Program-made: the position numbers and the translations under genes
Part shown: positions 36,893-45,238 of the stretch, in pieces
Layout of the letters: each line of letters opens with the position of its first letter
Position numbering within the stretch: the stretch's first letter is position 1
Assembly (NCBI GenBank): GCA_900113995.1
Contig: FORK01000009.1
Span: 49,317-113,316 of the forward strand
From: Ruminococcaceae bacterium D5
GTDB taxonomy: Bacteria; Bacillota; Clostridia; Oscillospirales; Ruminococcaceae
Direction: 5' to 3'
Length of the DNA stretch: 64,000 nt
Notes under the pieces: generated by a model
Told to the model about the DNA's origin: nothing
The model's database searches: none
The model's input: the letters and a program-made list of their open reading frames with translations, nothing else

Positions 36893-38322
36893 ACTGGCCG
36901 AAAAAAAGCATCGAGGGAAAAATCCGCAAGTCCCTGCTCGGCTATACCATTTTCATTGTGGTTTTGCTCTGGACCTTTCAGATCGCCTTTATCAATACCT
37001 ACTACCAGACAATGCAGCGCATGAGCATCCTGCGGGCCGGAAAGGAGATCATCCGCAGCGTCGGGCAGGAAAATTTTGAAGAAAGCCTTGAAAGCATCTG
37101 CTTTGAGCACCGGATGTGCAGTATGGTGGTCAATGAAAAGGGAGAAAGCATTTATTCGGTCGATATGATGGGGCGCATCTGCCTGATTCACAGCCCGGCC
37201 CGCTTTTCGCTGATGCGGGTGCTTGCGCCGGTGGTGCAGGGACAGCAGGACGAGCTGGTGCAGAAGGTTAAGGACGAACATTTTCACAGCATGGGGCTGA
37301 TTTATGCCAAGGCCTACCTGACTTCGGAAGGGGAGCGCCGGGTCATCGTCCTCAACGCGGCCCTTGAGCCGATCAAATCGACCGAAGGAATCTTGAAAAG
37401 TCAGCTTTGGATTATCACCGCGATGCTGGCGGTCATCGCAGTGATCATATCAAAGCTGATTGCCCGCAATATTTCGCGGCCGCTGCAAAACATCAGCGAC
37501 AAGGCGCGCCGCCTCGCCGAAGGGGAATATGCCGCCGATTACGACGGCGCCGGCATCGCGGAGATCGACGAGCTTGCCGAGACGCTGAATTTCGCCGCAG
37601 AGGGACTTTCCAAGGTCGAGGAGCTGCGCCGCGAGCTGGTGGCAAACGTTTCGCATGACCTGAAAACTCCGCTGACCATGATCAAGGCATATGCCGAAAT
37701 GATCCGAGATCTGACAGGAGACAACCCGCAGAAGCGCGGGGAACAGCTCAACGTCATCATTTCAGAGGCGGACCGCCTGACCGCGCTGGTCAGCGTGCTC
37801 ATCCGCATTTCGCAGGACGAACGCGAGGAAAGGGTCTATCAGGCGGAGCCGTTCGACCTCGAAGAGATGATCCGGGAGGTGGTGCGGCGCTTTGCCCAGA
37901 CCAACCCGGATTATCAGATCACCTGCACCATTGAGGGGACTCCGGTGGTCCTCGCAGACCGGGAAAGCATAGGGCAGGTGCTGTATAACCTGATTTCCAA
38001 CGCGATCAACTACACCGGTGAGGACAAAAGGGTGTTTGTTGCGTCCAAGCTCATCGGAACCGGCGTGCGGGTCGAGATCCGGGATACCGGACGAGGCATT
38101 CCCGCCGATCAGCTTCCGCTGATCTGGGAGCGGTATTACCGCAGCCGCAACACCCACCAGCGGCCGGTGGCAGGAAGCGGGCTTGGCCTTTCCATCGTCA
38201 AGGGGGCGCTCAGCGCGCAGAATCTTCCCTTTGGGGTGGACAGCGTGGTGGGCGAGGGGAGCTGCTTCTGGTTTGAACTGCCTTTCGGGGCGCTGCCTTC
38301 CGGCAGGGAACAGGAAAACTAA
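36889..38322 (+). CDS. Membrane sensor histidine kinase
   Basis: Partner kinase of the response regulator. In 477 residues there is a membrane helix at about 14-33 (LLGYTIFIVVLLWTFQIAFI), an extracellular sensor domain of about 135 residues, and a second helix at about 172-193 (LWIITAMLAVIAVIISKLI). A HAMP linker follows (RNISRPLQNISDKARRLAEGEY), then the phospho-acceptor NVSHDLKTPLTMIKAYAEM. The ATPase part has N, G1 and G2 boxes (LISNAINYTGE, IRDTGRGIPADQ, GSGLGLSIVKG). The signal sensed is not evident. Confidence 0.93.
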   Translation: MNWPKKSIEGKIRKSLLGYTIFIVVLLWTFQIAFINTYYQTMQRMSILRAGKEIIRSVGQENFEESLESICFEHRMCSMVVNEKGESIYSVDMMGRICLIHSPARFSLMRVLAPVVQGQQDELVQKVKDEHFHSMGLIYAKAYLTSEGERRVIVLNAALEPIKSTEGILKSQLWIITAMLAVIAVIISKLIARNISRPLQNISDKARRLAEGEYAADYDGAGIAEIDELAETLNFAAEGLSKVEELRRELVANVSHDLKTPLTMIKAYAEMIRDLTGDNPQKRGEQLNVIISEADRLTALVSVLIRISQDEREERVYQAEPFDLEEMIREVVRRFAQTNPDYQITCTIEGTPVVLADRESIGQVLYNLISNAINYTGEDKRVFVASKLIGTGVRVEIRDTGRGIPADQLPLIWERYYRSRNTHQRPVAGSGLGLSIVKGALSAQNLPFGVDSVVGEGSCFWFELPFGALPSGREQEN

Positions 38323-38336
38323 ACAGCGGCGGCATC

Positions 38337-38367
38337 GGTGCCGGACGGAAGTTTCCCGTCCGGCACC
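38337..38367 (+). terminator. Hairpin after the two-component operon
   Basis: GGTGCCGGACGG (38337-38348) pairs with CCGTCCGGCACC (38356-38367), followed by TGCTGTCTT. The U tract is poor, so termination may be weak. Confidence 0.55.
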
Positions 38368-38667
38368 TGCTGTCTTGCGCCGGCTGATCCCCGCCTGTAC
38401 TGTTCTGCAAAAGTGTCATGATGCCTCTGCCGTTGTGCGGCAGCTCACAGCGCGAGGTTCGCCCTGCGCGCTCAGATGATGCGGCGTATGGATTTTCAGG
38501 GGTTACAAGATTCCCGCTGCGGAACCCGGCCTGCTGCACTGGAGCAGCCGGTTCTGCCCGGCATGGGGAAACGAACCCGCCACAGCCCGCGGGAATTTTT
38601 CGGCGGACAGCGGCAGGGGGCAGCAACTGCCCTGCCTGAGCGCCGATGGGGATAGGCGGGGTTAAGC

Positions 38668-38895
38668 GTGATATCCGGGCTGTGCAACTGCCCGGGCACC
38701 GGTGGGCAGGCGAAGCTGCTGCTGGCCGATGAACCGACAGGGGCGCCCGATTCCAATACCGGCGGCGGGGTCATGCGGCTGTTCGAGGGGCTTCACGACC
38801 GCGGGCATACCATTGTAATGATCACCCATGATTCTCATATTGCCTCTTACGCCGAACGGACGGTGAGGATCGCCGATGGAGAGCTCTATTCCTGA
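38668..38895 (+). pseudogene. C-terminal fragment of an ABC transporter ATPase (MacB/LolD-like)
   Basis: The translated fragment carries Walker B and what follows it (LLLADEPTGAPDSNTGGGVMRLFEGLHDRGHTIVMITHDSHIASYAERTVRIADGELYS). The Walker A and signature halves are missing. Directly before Walker B, CPGTGGQAKLLLADEPTG looks like a LSGGQQ...PKLLLADEPTG segment with an internal deletion, and DEPTGALDS reads DEPTGAPDS. Such ATPases often sit beside two-component systems, so this may be the remnant of a transporter that the upstream pair once controlled. 38368-38667 shows nothing else recognisable. Confidence 0.75.
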
Positions 38896-39073
38896 AAGGC
38901 GGCGATCCGTCTTTGCGAAACGCAGAACGCAGCAAAAGGCCGAAACGGCCGAAAAACGGCAAGCTGGCAATTATAACAAACAGACAAATCCAGATTCGTC
39001 TATTCCGGATAAAATATTTATATTTTTCACAATAAATCATTACAAAATTGCAAAGTAAAAAAAATGCGAATGG

Positions 39074-39102
39074 TTGCGAAGGGGAAAAAAGTCTGCTAAT
39101 AT
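39074..39102 (+). promoter_or_regulatory. Promoter of the agcS operon
   Basis: TTGCGA (39074-39079), a 17-base spacer and TAATAT (39097-39102). The -10 element overlaps the start of the large palindrome, so a protein bound there would block RNA polymerase. Confidence 0.6.
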
Positions 39103-39143
39103 TGTCTATAGTAGATTGTCTACAATCTACTATAGATAATATT
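39098..39143. promoter_or_regulatory. 46-nt palindrome, candidate GntR operator
   Basis: The arms 39098-39119 and 39122-39143 are inverted repeats of 22 bases with one mismatch and a 2-base centre. The centre reads GATTGTCTACAATC. It overlaps the promoter -10 and lies 65 bases before agcS. The gntR gene at the end of this operon is the natural candidate for the binding protein. Confidence 0.7.
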
Positions 39144-39207
39144 TAACCCAGTAAAGGTACCTGTCCGCCCATTCATCCGAGTCAAATGGAGAAGGAGTAA
39201 TGTTATT

Positions 39208-40632
39208 GTGGAAGCGCTTTTGAAATTCGCTGCCTGGCTGGCCAATATCCTATGGCAAACCCCCACCCTCTTGCTGATCGGTACTGTCGCCGTCGTTCTG
39301 ACGATCGGAAGCCGCGGCTTCCAGTTCCGCCGGTTCGGTTATATCATGAAGAACACGGTCGGCAAGCTCAGGGAAAAGGGCGCCGCCGGAAGCGGAAACC
39401 TTTCTCCCTTTCAGGCATGCTGCATCGCGCTGGCGAGCACGGTAGGCACCGGCAACATCGCGGGCGTTGCAACCGCGATTTCCATCGGCGGCCCGGGGGC
39501 CATCTTCTGGATGTGGCTCATGGCGCTGCTCGGCATGATTTCCAAAACCGCAGAGGTTACGCTTGCCGTCCACTACCGTGAAAAGGACGACAACGGAGTT
39601 TTCCATGGCGGCCCGATGTACTACATGCGCAAAGGCCTCGGCTGGGGCGCCCTCGCCAAGGTGTTCTGCGTCGGTTTGATTGTCAACTCACTGCTTACCG
39701 CCGGCCTGCTTCAGCAGCATACCGCAGCCCGCGCGTTCCTTTCGACATGGAACATCAATCCCTACATCACCGCGGGCGCCATGGCCTTCGTCTGCGGCAT
39801 CGTTATCATCGGCGGCCTGAAGCGGATCGGCAGCTTCTGCGAATACTGCGTACCGATCATGGCGATTGCCTATGTCCTCGGCGGTCTGGTCATCATGATC
39901 GTCAACTTTGAGAAAATTCCCGAGGTGTTCGGGATGATCTTCAAGTATGCCTTTGCACCGGCTCCCGCGATGGGCGGATTTGCCGGTTCAGTGGTCGCCA
40001 CTTCGATTCAGCGCGGAATCTCCCGCGGCATGATGTCGAACGAAGCCGGTCAGGGCAGTGCTCCGATGGCCCACGCCACCGCTGCGATCGATCATCCGGT
40101 CGAACAGGGCGTCTGGGGCGCGTTCGAAGTTTTTGTGGATACCATCATCGTCTGCTCGATCTCGGCTTTCGTCATCCTTTCGACCGGCGTTCTGGAAAGC
40201 GGCCTGTCCGGTGTCGATCTCGTTCTTGCCGGCTTCGATACCGTCTTCCCGGGAACCATTGCGAGTATGCTGCTTTCCTTCGCGATCATCACCTTCTGCC
40301 TCTCCTCGCAGATCGGCTTCTACTGGTATGCTGAAACCGCGGTTCACGATCTGACCAACGGCAACCAGAAAGCAATCAACGCTTTCAAGTGGATCTTCCT
40401 GATCCCCGGCGTTGCCTGCGCCGGCGTCGATAATGTTGACGCTCTCTGGAATGTAGCGGATATCGCCACCGCACTGACCTCGATCCCCAACCTGATTGCC
40501 GTCGCGGCCCTCGCCGGTGTTTTCTTCAAGCTGCTCAAGGACTGCGAGTCCGGTGAGAGAAAGTATGCGACCGCCATCACCGACAATACCCGGCATTATA
40601 TCCGGGAACCCAAGGCCAAGACAAACAGCTGA
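39208..40632 (+). CDS. Alanine/glycine:cation symporter (AgcS family)
   Basis: Na+- or H+-coupled importer of alanine, glycine or D-alanine, in the cytoplasmic membrane. The 474 residues carry the family signature TVGTGNIAGVATAISIGGPGAIFWMW near residue 75, GGPMYYMRKGLGW and SNEAGQGSAPMAHATA, with about 10-11 hydrophobic segments. The start is GTG 39208, 10 bases after AAGGAG; an ATG at 39200 is out of frame. It is the first of four genes under the palindromic operator. Confidence 0.92.
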   Translation: MEALLKFAAWLANILWQTPTLLLIGTVAVVLTIGSRGFQFRRFGYIMKNTVGKLREKGAAGSGNLSPFQACCIALASTVGTGNIAGVATAISIGGPGAIFWMWLMALLGMISKTAEVTLAVHYREKDDNGVFHGGPMYYMRKGLGWGALAKVFCVGLIVNSLLTAGLLQQHTAARAFLSTWNINPYITAGAMAFVCGIVIIGGLKRIGSFCEYCVPIMAIAYVLGGLVIMIVNFEKIPEVFGMIFKYAFAPAPAMGGFAGSVVATSIQRGISRGMMSNEAGQGSAPMAHATAAIDHPVEQGVWGAFEVFVDTIIVCSISAFVILSTGVLESGLSGVDLVLAGFDTVFPGTIASMLLSFAIITFCLSSQIGFYWYAETAVHDLTNGNQKAINAFKWIFLIPGVACAGVDNVDALWNVADIATALTSIPNLIAVAALAGVFFKLLKDCESGERKYATAITDNTRHYIREPKAKTNS

Positions 40633-40663
40633 AAATCCGTCAATTTAATTTGTTCCAAAACGT

Positions 40664-40692
40664 GGGAGATGCCCTTGAAAAAGGGCATCTCC
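40664..40692 (+). promoter_or_regulatory. Intercistronic stem-loop
   Basis: GGAGATGCCCTT pairs with AAGGGCATCTCC around a GAAA-type loop, with no T-run after it. It is probably an mRNA-stabilising or processing hairpin that separates agcS from the nitrilase gene. Confidence 0.55.
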
Positions 40693-40715
40693 GACACATC
40701 ATAGGAGGAATATTC

Positions 40716-41555
40716 ATGTCGTTTCGCGCCGCAATGATCCAGTTTGATACCGCTTATATGGATGTCGGGGAAAACATCTCCCGGATGTCCGCGCTGATTG
40801 ACGAGGCGGCTTCGCCCTCTTCTCCGCCCGATCTCATCGTGATGCCCGAGCTGTGGACCAGCGGCTATTCGGAGGAAATTTTCAGGGATATCCGGCGGTT
40901 TGCACAGCCGGCCGATGGAAAAGCGGTCGCCATGCTGCGGGAAAAGGCCCGGCGGTACGGCGTGTGGATCGCCGGAGGCTCGATGGTTGAGCTGGCCGAA
41001 GATGGAATTTACAATACCTGCTTCCTGATCAACCGCCAGGGCCAGATCGCGGGACACTACCGCAAGATGCATCTTTACAGCGCCATGATCGAGGACAAGG
41101 CATTCCGAAACGGAACCGAAATGCCGGTCTTTGAAACCGACTTCGGCCGCATCGCGCTGATGACCTGCTATGACATCCGTTTTGTCGAGATGTCGCGCGA
41201 TTATGCCATGTGCGGCGTCGAGGCGCTGGTGGTCGTTTCCAACTGGGCAAAACCCAAGCTGAACCACTGGCGGGTGCTGCTGCAGGCGCGCGCCATCGAA
41301 AATCAGGTCGCGCTGCTCGCCTGCAACCGCGTCGGAACGGCTGGAAACTGCACCTATTTCGGCCATTCGCTGGCGCTTGATCCCTGGGGAGAGTTCATCG
41401 CCGAGGATGAAAGCGAAAAGGAAACCATTTTGCGTGCCGAGGTGGATCTGGGCCGGGTTGCCGAGGTCCGCAGAAAGATTCCGATGTATTTGGACCGCCA
41501 GCCGGCCAGCTATACCGACCGCATTCTGAGTTTCTATGATGGGAGGACCCGCTGA
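40716..41555 (+). CDS. Nitrilase-superfamily C-N hydrolase
   Basis: Hydrolyses a carbon-nitrogen bond (amide, carbamoyl or nitrile) with a Glu-Lys-Cys triad. The triad is seen at E45 (MPELWTSG), K117 (HYRKMHLY) and C151 (MTCYDIRF), and the chain has 279 residues. WAKPKLNHWRVLLQARAIENQVALLACNRVG is typical of the omega-amidase/carbamoylase-like branches. AGGAGG lies seven bases before ATG 40716. Its stop shares one base with the start of the next gene (TGATG). Linkage to an amino-acid symporter suggests an amino-acid amide or N-carbamoyl substrate; this is an inference. Confidence 0.88.
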   Translation: MSFRAAMIQFDTAYMDVGENISRMSALIDEAASPSSPPDLIVMPELWTSGYSEEIFRDIRRFAQPADGKAVAMLREKARRYGVWIAGGSMVELAEDGIYNTCFLINRQGQIAGHYRKMHLYSAMIEDKAFRNGTEMPVFETDFGRIALMTCYDIRFVEMSRDYAMCGVEALVVVSNWAKPKLNHWRVLLQARAIENQVALLACNRVGTAGNCTYFGHSLALDPWGEFIAEDESEKETILRAEVDLGRVAEVRRKIPMYLDRQPASYTDRILSFYDGRTR

Positions 41556-42343
41556 TGTTTGAAGCAATCCGGGATTACACCGAACCATTTGCCGAAAAGA
41601 TCGGTCTGGTGGTGCATGACGTGCGCACCGGAGCTGTCTTTTCCCGCAATCCGGATCGTGTTTTTCCCTCGGCAAGCGTCATCAAGCTCGCCATCCTGTG
41701 GGAATTTTACCGCCGCGTGGCGGAGGGAAGCCTCAACCCGGAGGAGCCTTATGTGCTGCATGACGATGTAAAGGAGGGCACAACCCCTTACGACACCGGA
41801 ATTTTGAGAGATTTTCACGACGGACTGGTGCTGACCCTTCAGGATATCGTTACCATGATGATTGTGATCAGCGACGATACGGCGACCAATATTCTGATCG
41901 ACCGCTTCGGCAAGGAAGCGATCAACGAATCGATGAGCCGGATCGGGCTGACCCATACCAGAGTGCAGCGCCGAATGATGGAATATGACAAGGTGCGCGC
42001 CGGAATCGACAATGAAATTTCGGCCGGCGATATGGACCGTTACTTTACGCTGCTGCTCGCGCAGGACAGTCCGATGCCCGCCGGATGCCGGGAAACGATG
42101 CTGGATATTTTGGCACGCCAGCGCTATACGGCGGCAATTCCCAGCCTGCTGAGCGAGGACACCCGCATCGCCCACAAAACCGGAACGATCGGCGAGTTCG
42201 GGCTGGAGCATGATGTCGGGCTGATCTACGGCCCGGACGGCCGTCCGGCGGTCATCGTCGCGGCTCTGACCCAGCATCTGGAGAACCGCCTGCATGTCAT
42301 CGGAACCATCGCAAAAATGGCGCTGGAGTCCTCCTTGTGTTGA
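41555..42343 (+). CDS. Class A beta-lactamase-fold serine hydrolase
   Basis: A 262-residue protein of the penicillin-recognising fold. The three motifs are S41-V-I-K44, S106-D-D108 (in place of the SDN of true class A enzymes) and K208-T-G210. No obvious Glu166-type omega-loop residue is seen; that region reads TRVQRRMMEYDKVRAG. There is also no signal peptide, so it is probably cytoplasmic. Both points argue against a classical resistance enzyme and for a peptidase or esterase role in the operon. It is translationally coupled to the nitrilase gene. Confidence 0.85.
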   Translation: MFEAIRDYTEPFAEKIGLVVHDVRTGAVFSRNPDRVFPSASVIKLAILWEFYRRVAEGSLNPEEPYVLHDDVKEGTTPYDTGILRDFHDGLVLTLQDIVTMMIVISDDTATNILIDRFGKEAINESMSRIGLTHTRVQRRMMEYDKVRAGIDNEISAGDMDRYFTLLLAQDSPMPAGCRETMLDILARQRYTAAIPSLLSEDTRIAHKTGTIGEFGLEHDVGLIYGPDGRPAVIVAALTQHLENRLHVIGTIAKMALESSLC

Positions 42344-42357
42344 CAGGGTTTCTCAAC

Positions 42358-42426
42358 TGTGATACTCTTAAATCAATCTCGTCTGAAAAGGCAGGCTCTG
42401 CATTTCAGACTGCTTGAGAGATCACA
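42358..42426 (+). promoter_or_regulatory. Long structured leader before gntR
   Basis: Three nested pairings fold the whole segment. TGTGAT (42358-42363) pairs with ATCACA (42421-42426), CTCTTAA (42365-42371) with TTGAGAG (42414-42420), and GTCTGAAA (42381-42388) with TTTCAGAC (42403-42410). It ends a few bases before the gntR ribosome site GAGGAG. Confidence 0.55.
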
Positions 42427-42447
42427 CCAAGAGGAGCTAAAATTTTG

Positions 42448-43146
42448 ATGAGCTATCTGGATGCTGTTCCGAACCTGGGAGCGCAGCCTTCCTTGAAACA
42501 ACTGGCCTATGAGACGCTGCAGCGTCAAATTATAAACGGACAGCTTCAGCCGGGTAGCCGTTTAACCGAGGAGGAGCTTTCCCGTTCCATGAGCATCAGC
42601 CGCGCCCCGATCCGTGAGGCGCTCAATATGCTGGAGCGGGACGGCTTTACAAAGATTATTCCCCGGCGCGGCGCGGTGGTGACCGACGTTTCCCGGCAGG
42701 ATGTGATCAACATCTGGGAGGTGCGGGCGCTGCTTGAGCCGTATGCCGCCCGCTGCTCGGTCGGCCTGGTCCCCAAGGAGGAGCTTGAGCGCATCCTTGC
42801 GCGGCTGGACCGGATGGCGGAGACACCGGAACAGTTTGACAATTATACGGATCTTGATCTAGAGATCCATGCGCTGTTTCACCGCTATCTGGAGAACAGC
42901 TTTCTGAAAAGCATCGTTGCCAACAATCAGATCCACTCCAACCGGGTGCGCTGGATCGGCTGCGGACGGCAGCTCCCGAACGAGATCGAGCTGCGTCAGC
43001 TCAACTATAAAGAGCACCGGCAGATTATCGTGGCCATGCTTTCGGGAGTCCCCGACGCCGTCTATGAGGCGGTCCGGCAGCATGTTGTAAAGAGCGGAGA
43101 GCGGGTGCTCCTTCAGATTGACGCCTCCCCGCCGGCAGACAGCTGA
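42448..43146 (+). CDS. GntR-family (FadR/FCD) transcription regulator
   Basis: A 232-residue DNA-binding regulator. The winged helix (YETLQRQIINGQLQPGSRLTEEELSRSMSISRAPIREALNMLERDGFTKIIPRRGAVV) is followed by an all-helical FCD ligand domain (WEVRALLEPYAARCSV... LDLEIHALFHRYLENSFLKSIV). It is last in the agcS-nitrilase-hydrolase operon and very likely controls it through the palindrome at 39098. The ligand would be a substrate or product of the pathway. Confidence 0.92.
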   Translation: MSYLDAVPNLGAQPSLKQLAYETLQRQIINGQLQPGSRLTEEELSRSMSISRAPIREALNMLERDGFTKIIPRRGAVVTDVSRQDVINIWEVRALLEPYAARCSVGLVPKEELERILARLDRMAETPEQFDNYTDLDLEIHALFHRYLENSFLKSIVANNQIHSNRVRWIGCGRQLPNEIELRQLNYKEHRQIIVAMLSGVPDAVYEAVRQHVVKSGERVLLQIDASPPADS

Positions 43147-43209
43147 TTTCAAGTCATAAATCCGGAGAAGCGGCTGCCCGCGCCGGATTGCTCAGGGCCA
43201 TTCCCCGGT

Positions 43210-43257
43210 GGCGGTTCAATCGATGCGGAAAAGCTTTTCCGCATCGATTGAACCGCC
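43210..43257. repeat. 48-bp perfect palindrome
   Basis: The 24 bases 43210-43233 are the exact reverse complement of 43234-43257, with no spacer (centre AAGCTT). There is no T-run, so this is not a typical terminator. It stands 64 bases after gntR. The remaining gap from 43147 to 43366 holds nothing else recognisable. Confidence 0.9.
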
Positions 43258-43366
43258 GCTGTTGGTCTGTCGGCGCACGTTTCCCATCCCGTTTCGCCCG
43301 GCGCTTGATGCGAATACTTTTTATACGGTGTAGTCTTGGTCAGAGCCGGGAAGTTCCGGATTCGAT

Positions 43367-43412
43367 AAAAGCAGCTGCAAATCCCATTATGGGATTTGCA
43401 GCTGCTTTTGTT
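43367..43412. terminator. Terminator before repeat copy 4
   Basis: The arms 43367-43387 and 43389-43409 pair over 21 bases and end in A4 and T4, so it could work in both directions. The dispersed repeat starts three bases later. Confidence 0.8.
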
Positions 43413-43757
43413 TGGTGCCCAAGGCAGCCACCAGCTCTGCTAACGGCAACGAAAAAGCTTTCGCTTCAAGCATTGAGCGCAGCAAAATGACAAATGCTTG
43501 AGAAATGGAAGGACTCGTCAGCATTCCTGCTTTCGCAGCTGCGGTGCATGTAAAGGCGGTGCCGCCCTCCGCTCGGGCGCGCCGGGCACCGGACAGGCAG
43601 AGCGGGCGGGCAGAGAGGGGTACGGAAGGGAACGGGCCGCCTGCGGGCCGCCCGCAGCAGTGCATGTAAAAATGTTCAGAATCTCTTAAGAGGCAGGCCG
43701 GTAAAATGCCCTTTTGGGGCTGGAGCAAAATCACGCCTTTCACGCGTGGTTTTGATT
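43412..43757 (+). repeat. Dispersed terminator-side repeat, copy 4
   Basis: Reading forward: GTTTGGTGCCCAAGGCAGCC, ACCAGCTCTGC, the core GCTTTCGCTTCAAGCATTGAGC (43454-43475), GCAGCTGCGGTGCATGTAA (43535-43553), a GC-rich insert of about 115 bases, CTCTTAAGAGGCAGGCCGGT near 43684-43703, AAAATGCCCTTTTGGGG and the end CACGCCTTTCACGCGTGG. It aligns with the 14.5-kb copy over nearly its whole length except for the insert. Confidence 0.85.
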
Positions 43758-43778
43758 TTTCCGGAGAAATCCGCCGGA

Positions 43779-44162
43779 TCAGACAGTCAGTTCAATCCGG
43801 TTTCCCTCGGGGTCGAGGACGCAGCTTTCATAATAGCCGTCCCCGGTCACGCGCGGACCGCTGACAACCGAAAAGCCGTCTCCGCGCAGCCGTGCGGTCA
43901 GCGCATCGACCGCCTCACGGCTGCCCAGCGAAAGGGCGAGATGGGCGTAGCCCGCGGCGGGCGCGCGGTCCGCGCCGGGGCCGAGATTCGGCCGGGTCAT
44001 CAGCTCGAGCCTGCCCTCCCCCTCGAAGGAGAGAAAATAGGTTTCCAGCCCCGTGTCCGGATTATGGTAGCGGCTTGCCGCGCGGGCGAAAAAGTAATGT
44101 TCGTAGAATGCCCGCATTCCTTCGAGGTCCTGGACGTAGAGCGCAAGATGTTCAATTCGCAT
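43779..44162 (-). CDS. VOC-family (glyoxalase/bleomycin-resistance fold) protein
   Basis: A 127-residue metal-site protein with two beta-alpha-beta-beta-beta units. The candidate metal ligands lie in MRIEHLALYVQDLEGMRAFYEHYF, RLELMTRP, YAHLALSLG and YYESCVLDPEGNRIELTV. Similar proteins are often called lactoylglutathione lyase-like, but the substrate is unknown. It lies 11 bases after pilT on the same strand and may be the last gene of that operon. Confidence 0.85.
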   Translation of the reverse strand: MRIEHLALYVQDLEGMRAFYEHYFFARAASRYHNPDTGLETYFLSFEGEGRLELMTRPNLGPGADRAPAAGYAHLALSLGSREAVDALTARLRGDGFSVVSGPRVTGDGYYESCVLDPEGNRIELTV

Positions 44163-44173
44163 AAAAGATCTCC

Positions 44174-45235
44174 TTATGGACCGACGCGCCGAGAAACGGT
44201 GTCGGGGTTGGTGCAGTAGAGCAGCAGGGTTTTCTTCGAAATGATCCCCTGCTGGTAAAGGGACATCAGGCTTTGGTCCATCGTGACCATCCCCTCGTTG
44301 GAGGCGGAAATCATCGCATTTTCAAGCTGGTGGGTTTTGGATTCGCGGATCATATTGCGGATAGCGGTGTTTACCAGCATAATTTCGAAAACGGCGGCCT
44401 CGCCGCCCTGCTCGGTGGGGACAAGCTGCTGGGAGACGACCGCCTGCAGCACCTGCGCGAGCTGAACCCGCACCTGTCCCTGCTGGTTGGGGGGAAAGGC
44501 GTCCACCACCCGGTCGATCGCGTTGGCCGCCCCGACGGTATGCAGGGTCGAGAGGACAAGATGTCCGGTTTCGGCGGCGGTCATCGCCACGCCGATCGTT
44601 TCGTGGTCCCGCATCTCCCCGAGCAGGATCACGTCGGGAGCCTGACGCAGTGAGGCACGCAGGGCAGTGACATAGCTTTCGGTGTCGGTGGAAATTTCCC
44701 GCTGGCTGACAATGCTTTTGCGGTGCCGGTGCAGATATTCAAGCGGATCCTCCAGGGTGATAATGTGGGCGCTGCGAGCGGTATTGATCCGGTCGATGAT
44801 ACAGGCGAGGGTGGTGGACTTGCCGCTTCCGGCGGGTCCGGTCACCAGCACAAGGCCGCGGGTGCGGTCGGCGAGCGAGAGCACCCCTCCGGGGATGCCG
44901 AGCTGCGCGGGATCGGGCAGCTCGAAGCGCACGATCCGGATGACGGCGGCGAGGGTGCCGCGCTGCTGGTAGACGCTCGCGCGGAAGCGGGAAACCCCCG
45001 GCAGCGAGAAGGAAAAGTCATCATCCCCGCGCGAAAAGGCGGCGCCCTTTCCGCGGTGGGCAAGCTCGTAAATACCGTCGATGAAGGACGCGGTATCCTC
45101 CGGAGAAAGGCGGTTCTCGTCCCGCCGGAGCAGAGTGCCGCTGCATTTCATCGAAAAAGGAAGCCCGGCGATCACAAAGAGGTCGGAAGCGCCCTCCTCG
45201 ACTGCGGCGCGCAGAAATTCAAGCGTATTCATCAA
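44174..45235 (-). CDS. pilT: Type IV pilus retraction ATPase PilT
   Basis: Hexameric ATPase that disassembles type IV pili. The 353 residues include the PAS-like N-terminal domain, Walker A GPAGSGKSTT near residue 128, the Asp box ITLEDPLEYLH, Walker B APDVILLGEMRD and the His box ETGHLVLSTLHT. The C-terminal AIRNMIRE motif separates PilT from PilB. It is the only pilus ATPase visible; no PilB is in this operon. Confidence 0.93.
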   Translation of the reverse strand: MMNTLEFLRAAVEEGASDLFVIAGLPFSMKCSGTLLRRDENRLSPEDTASFIDGIYELAHRGKGAAFSRGDDDFSFSLPGVSRFRASVYQQRGTLAAVIRIVRFELPDPAQLGIPGGVLSLADRTRGLVLVTGPAGSGKSTTLACIIDRINTARSAHIITLEDPLEYLHRHRKSIVSQREISTDTESYVTALRASLRQAPDVILLGEMRDHETIGVAMTAAETGHLVLSTLHTVGAANAIDRVVDAFPPNQQGQVRVQLAQVLQAVVSQQLVPTEQGGEAAVFEIMLVNTAIRNMIRESKTHQLENAMISASNEGMVTMDQSLMSLYQQGIISKKTLLLYCTNPDTVSRRVGP

Positions 45236-45238
45236 GAA

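Noticed and set aside
39200..39202. ATG as start of agcS
   Set aside because: It is out of frame with the symporter. GTG 39208 fits.
41555..42343. Calling the beta-lactamase-fold protein a resistance gene
   Set aside because: SDD in place of SDN, no evident Glu166 equivalent and no signal peptide; the operon context points to metabolism.
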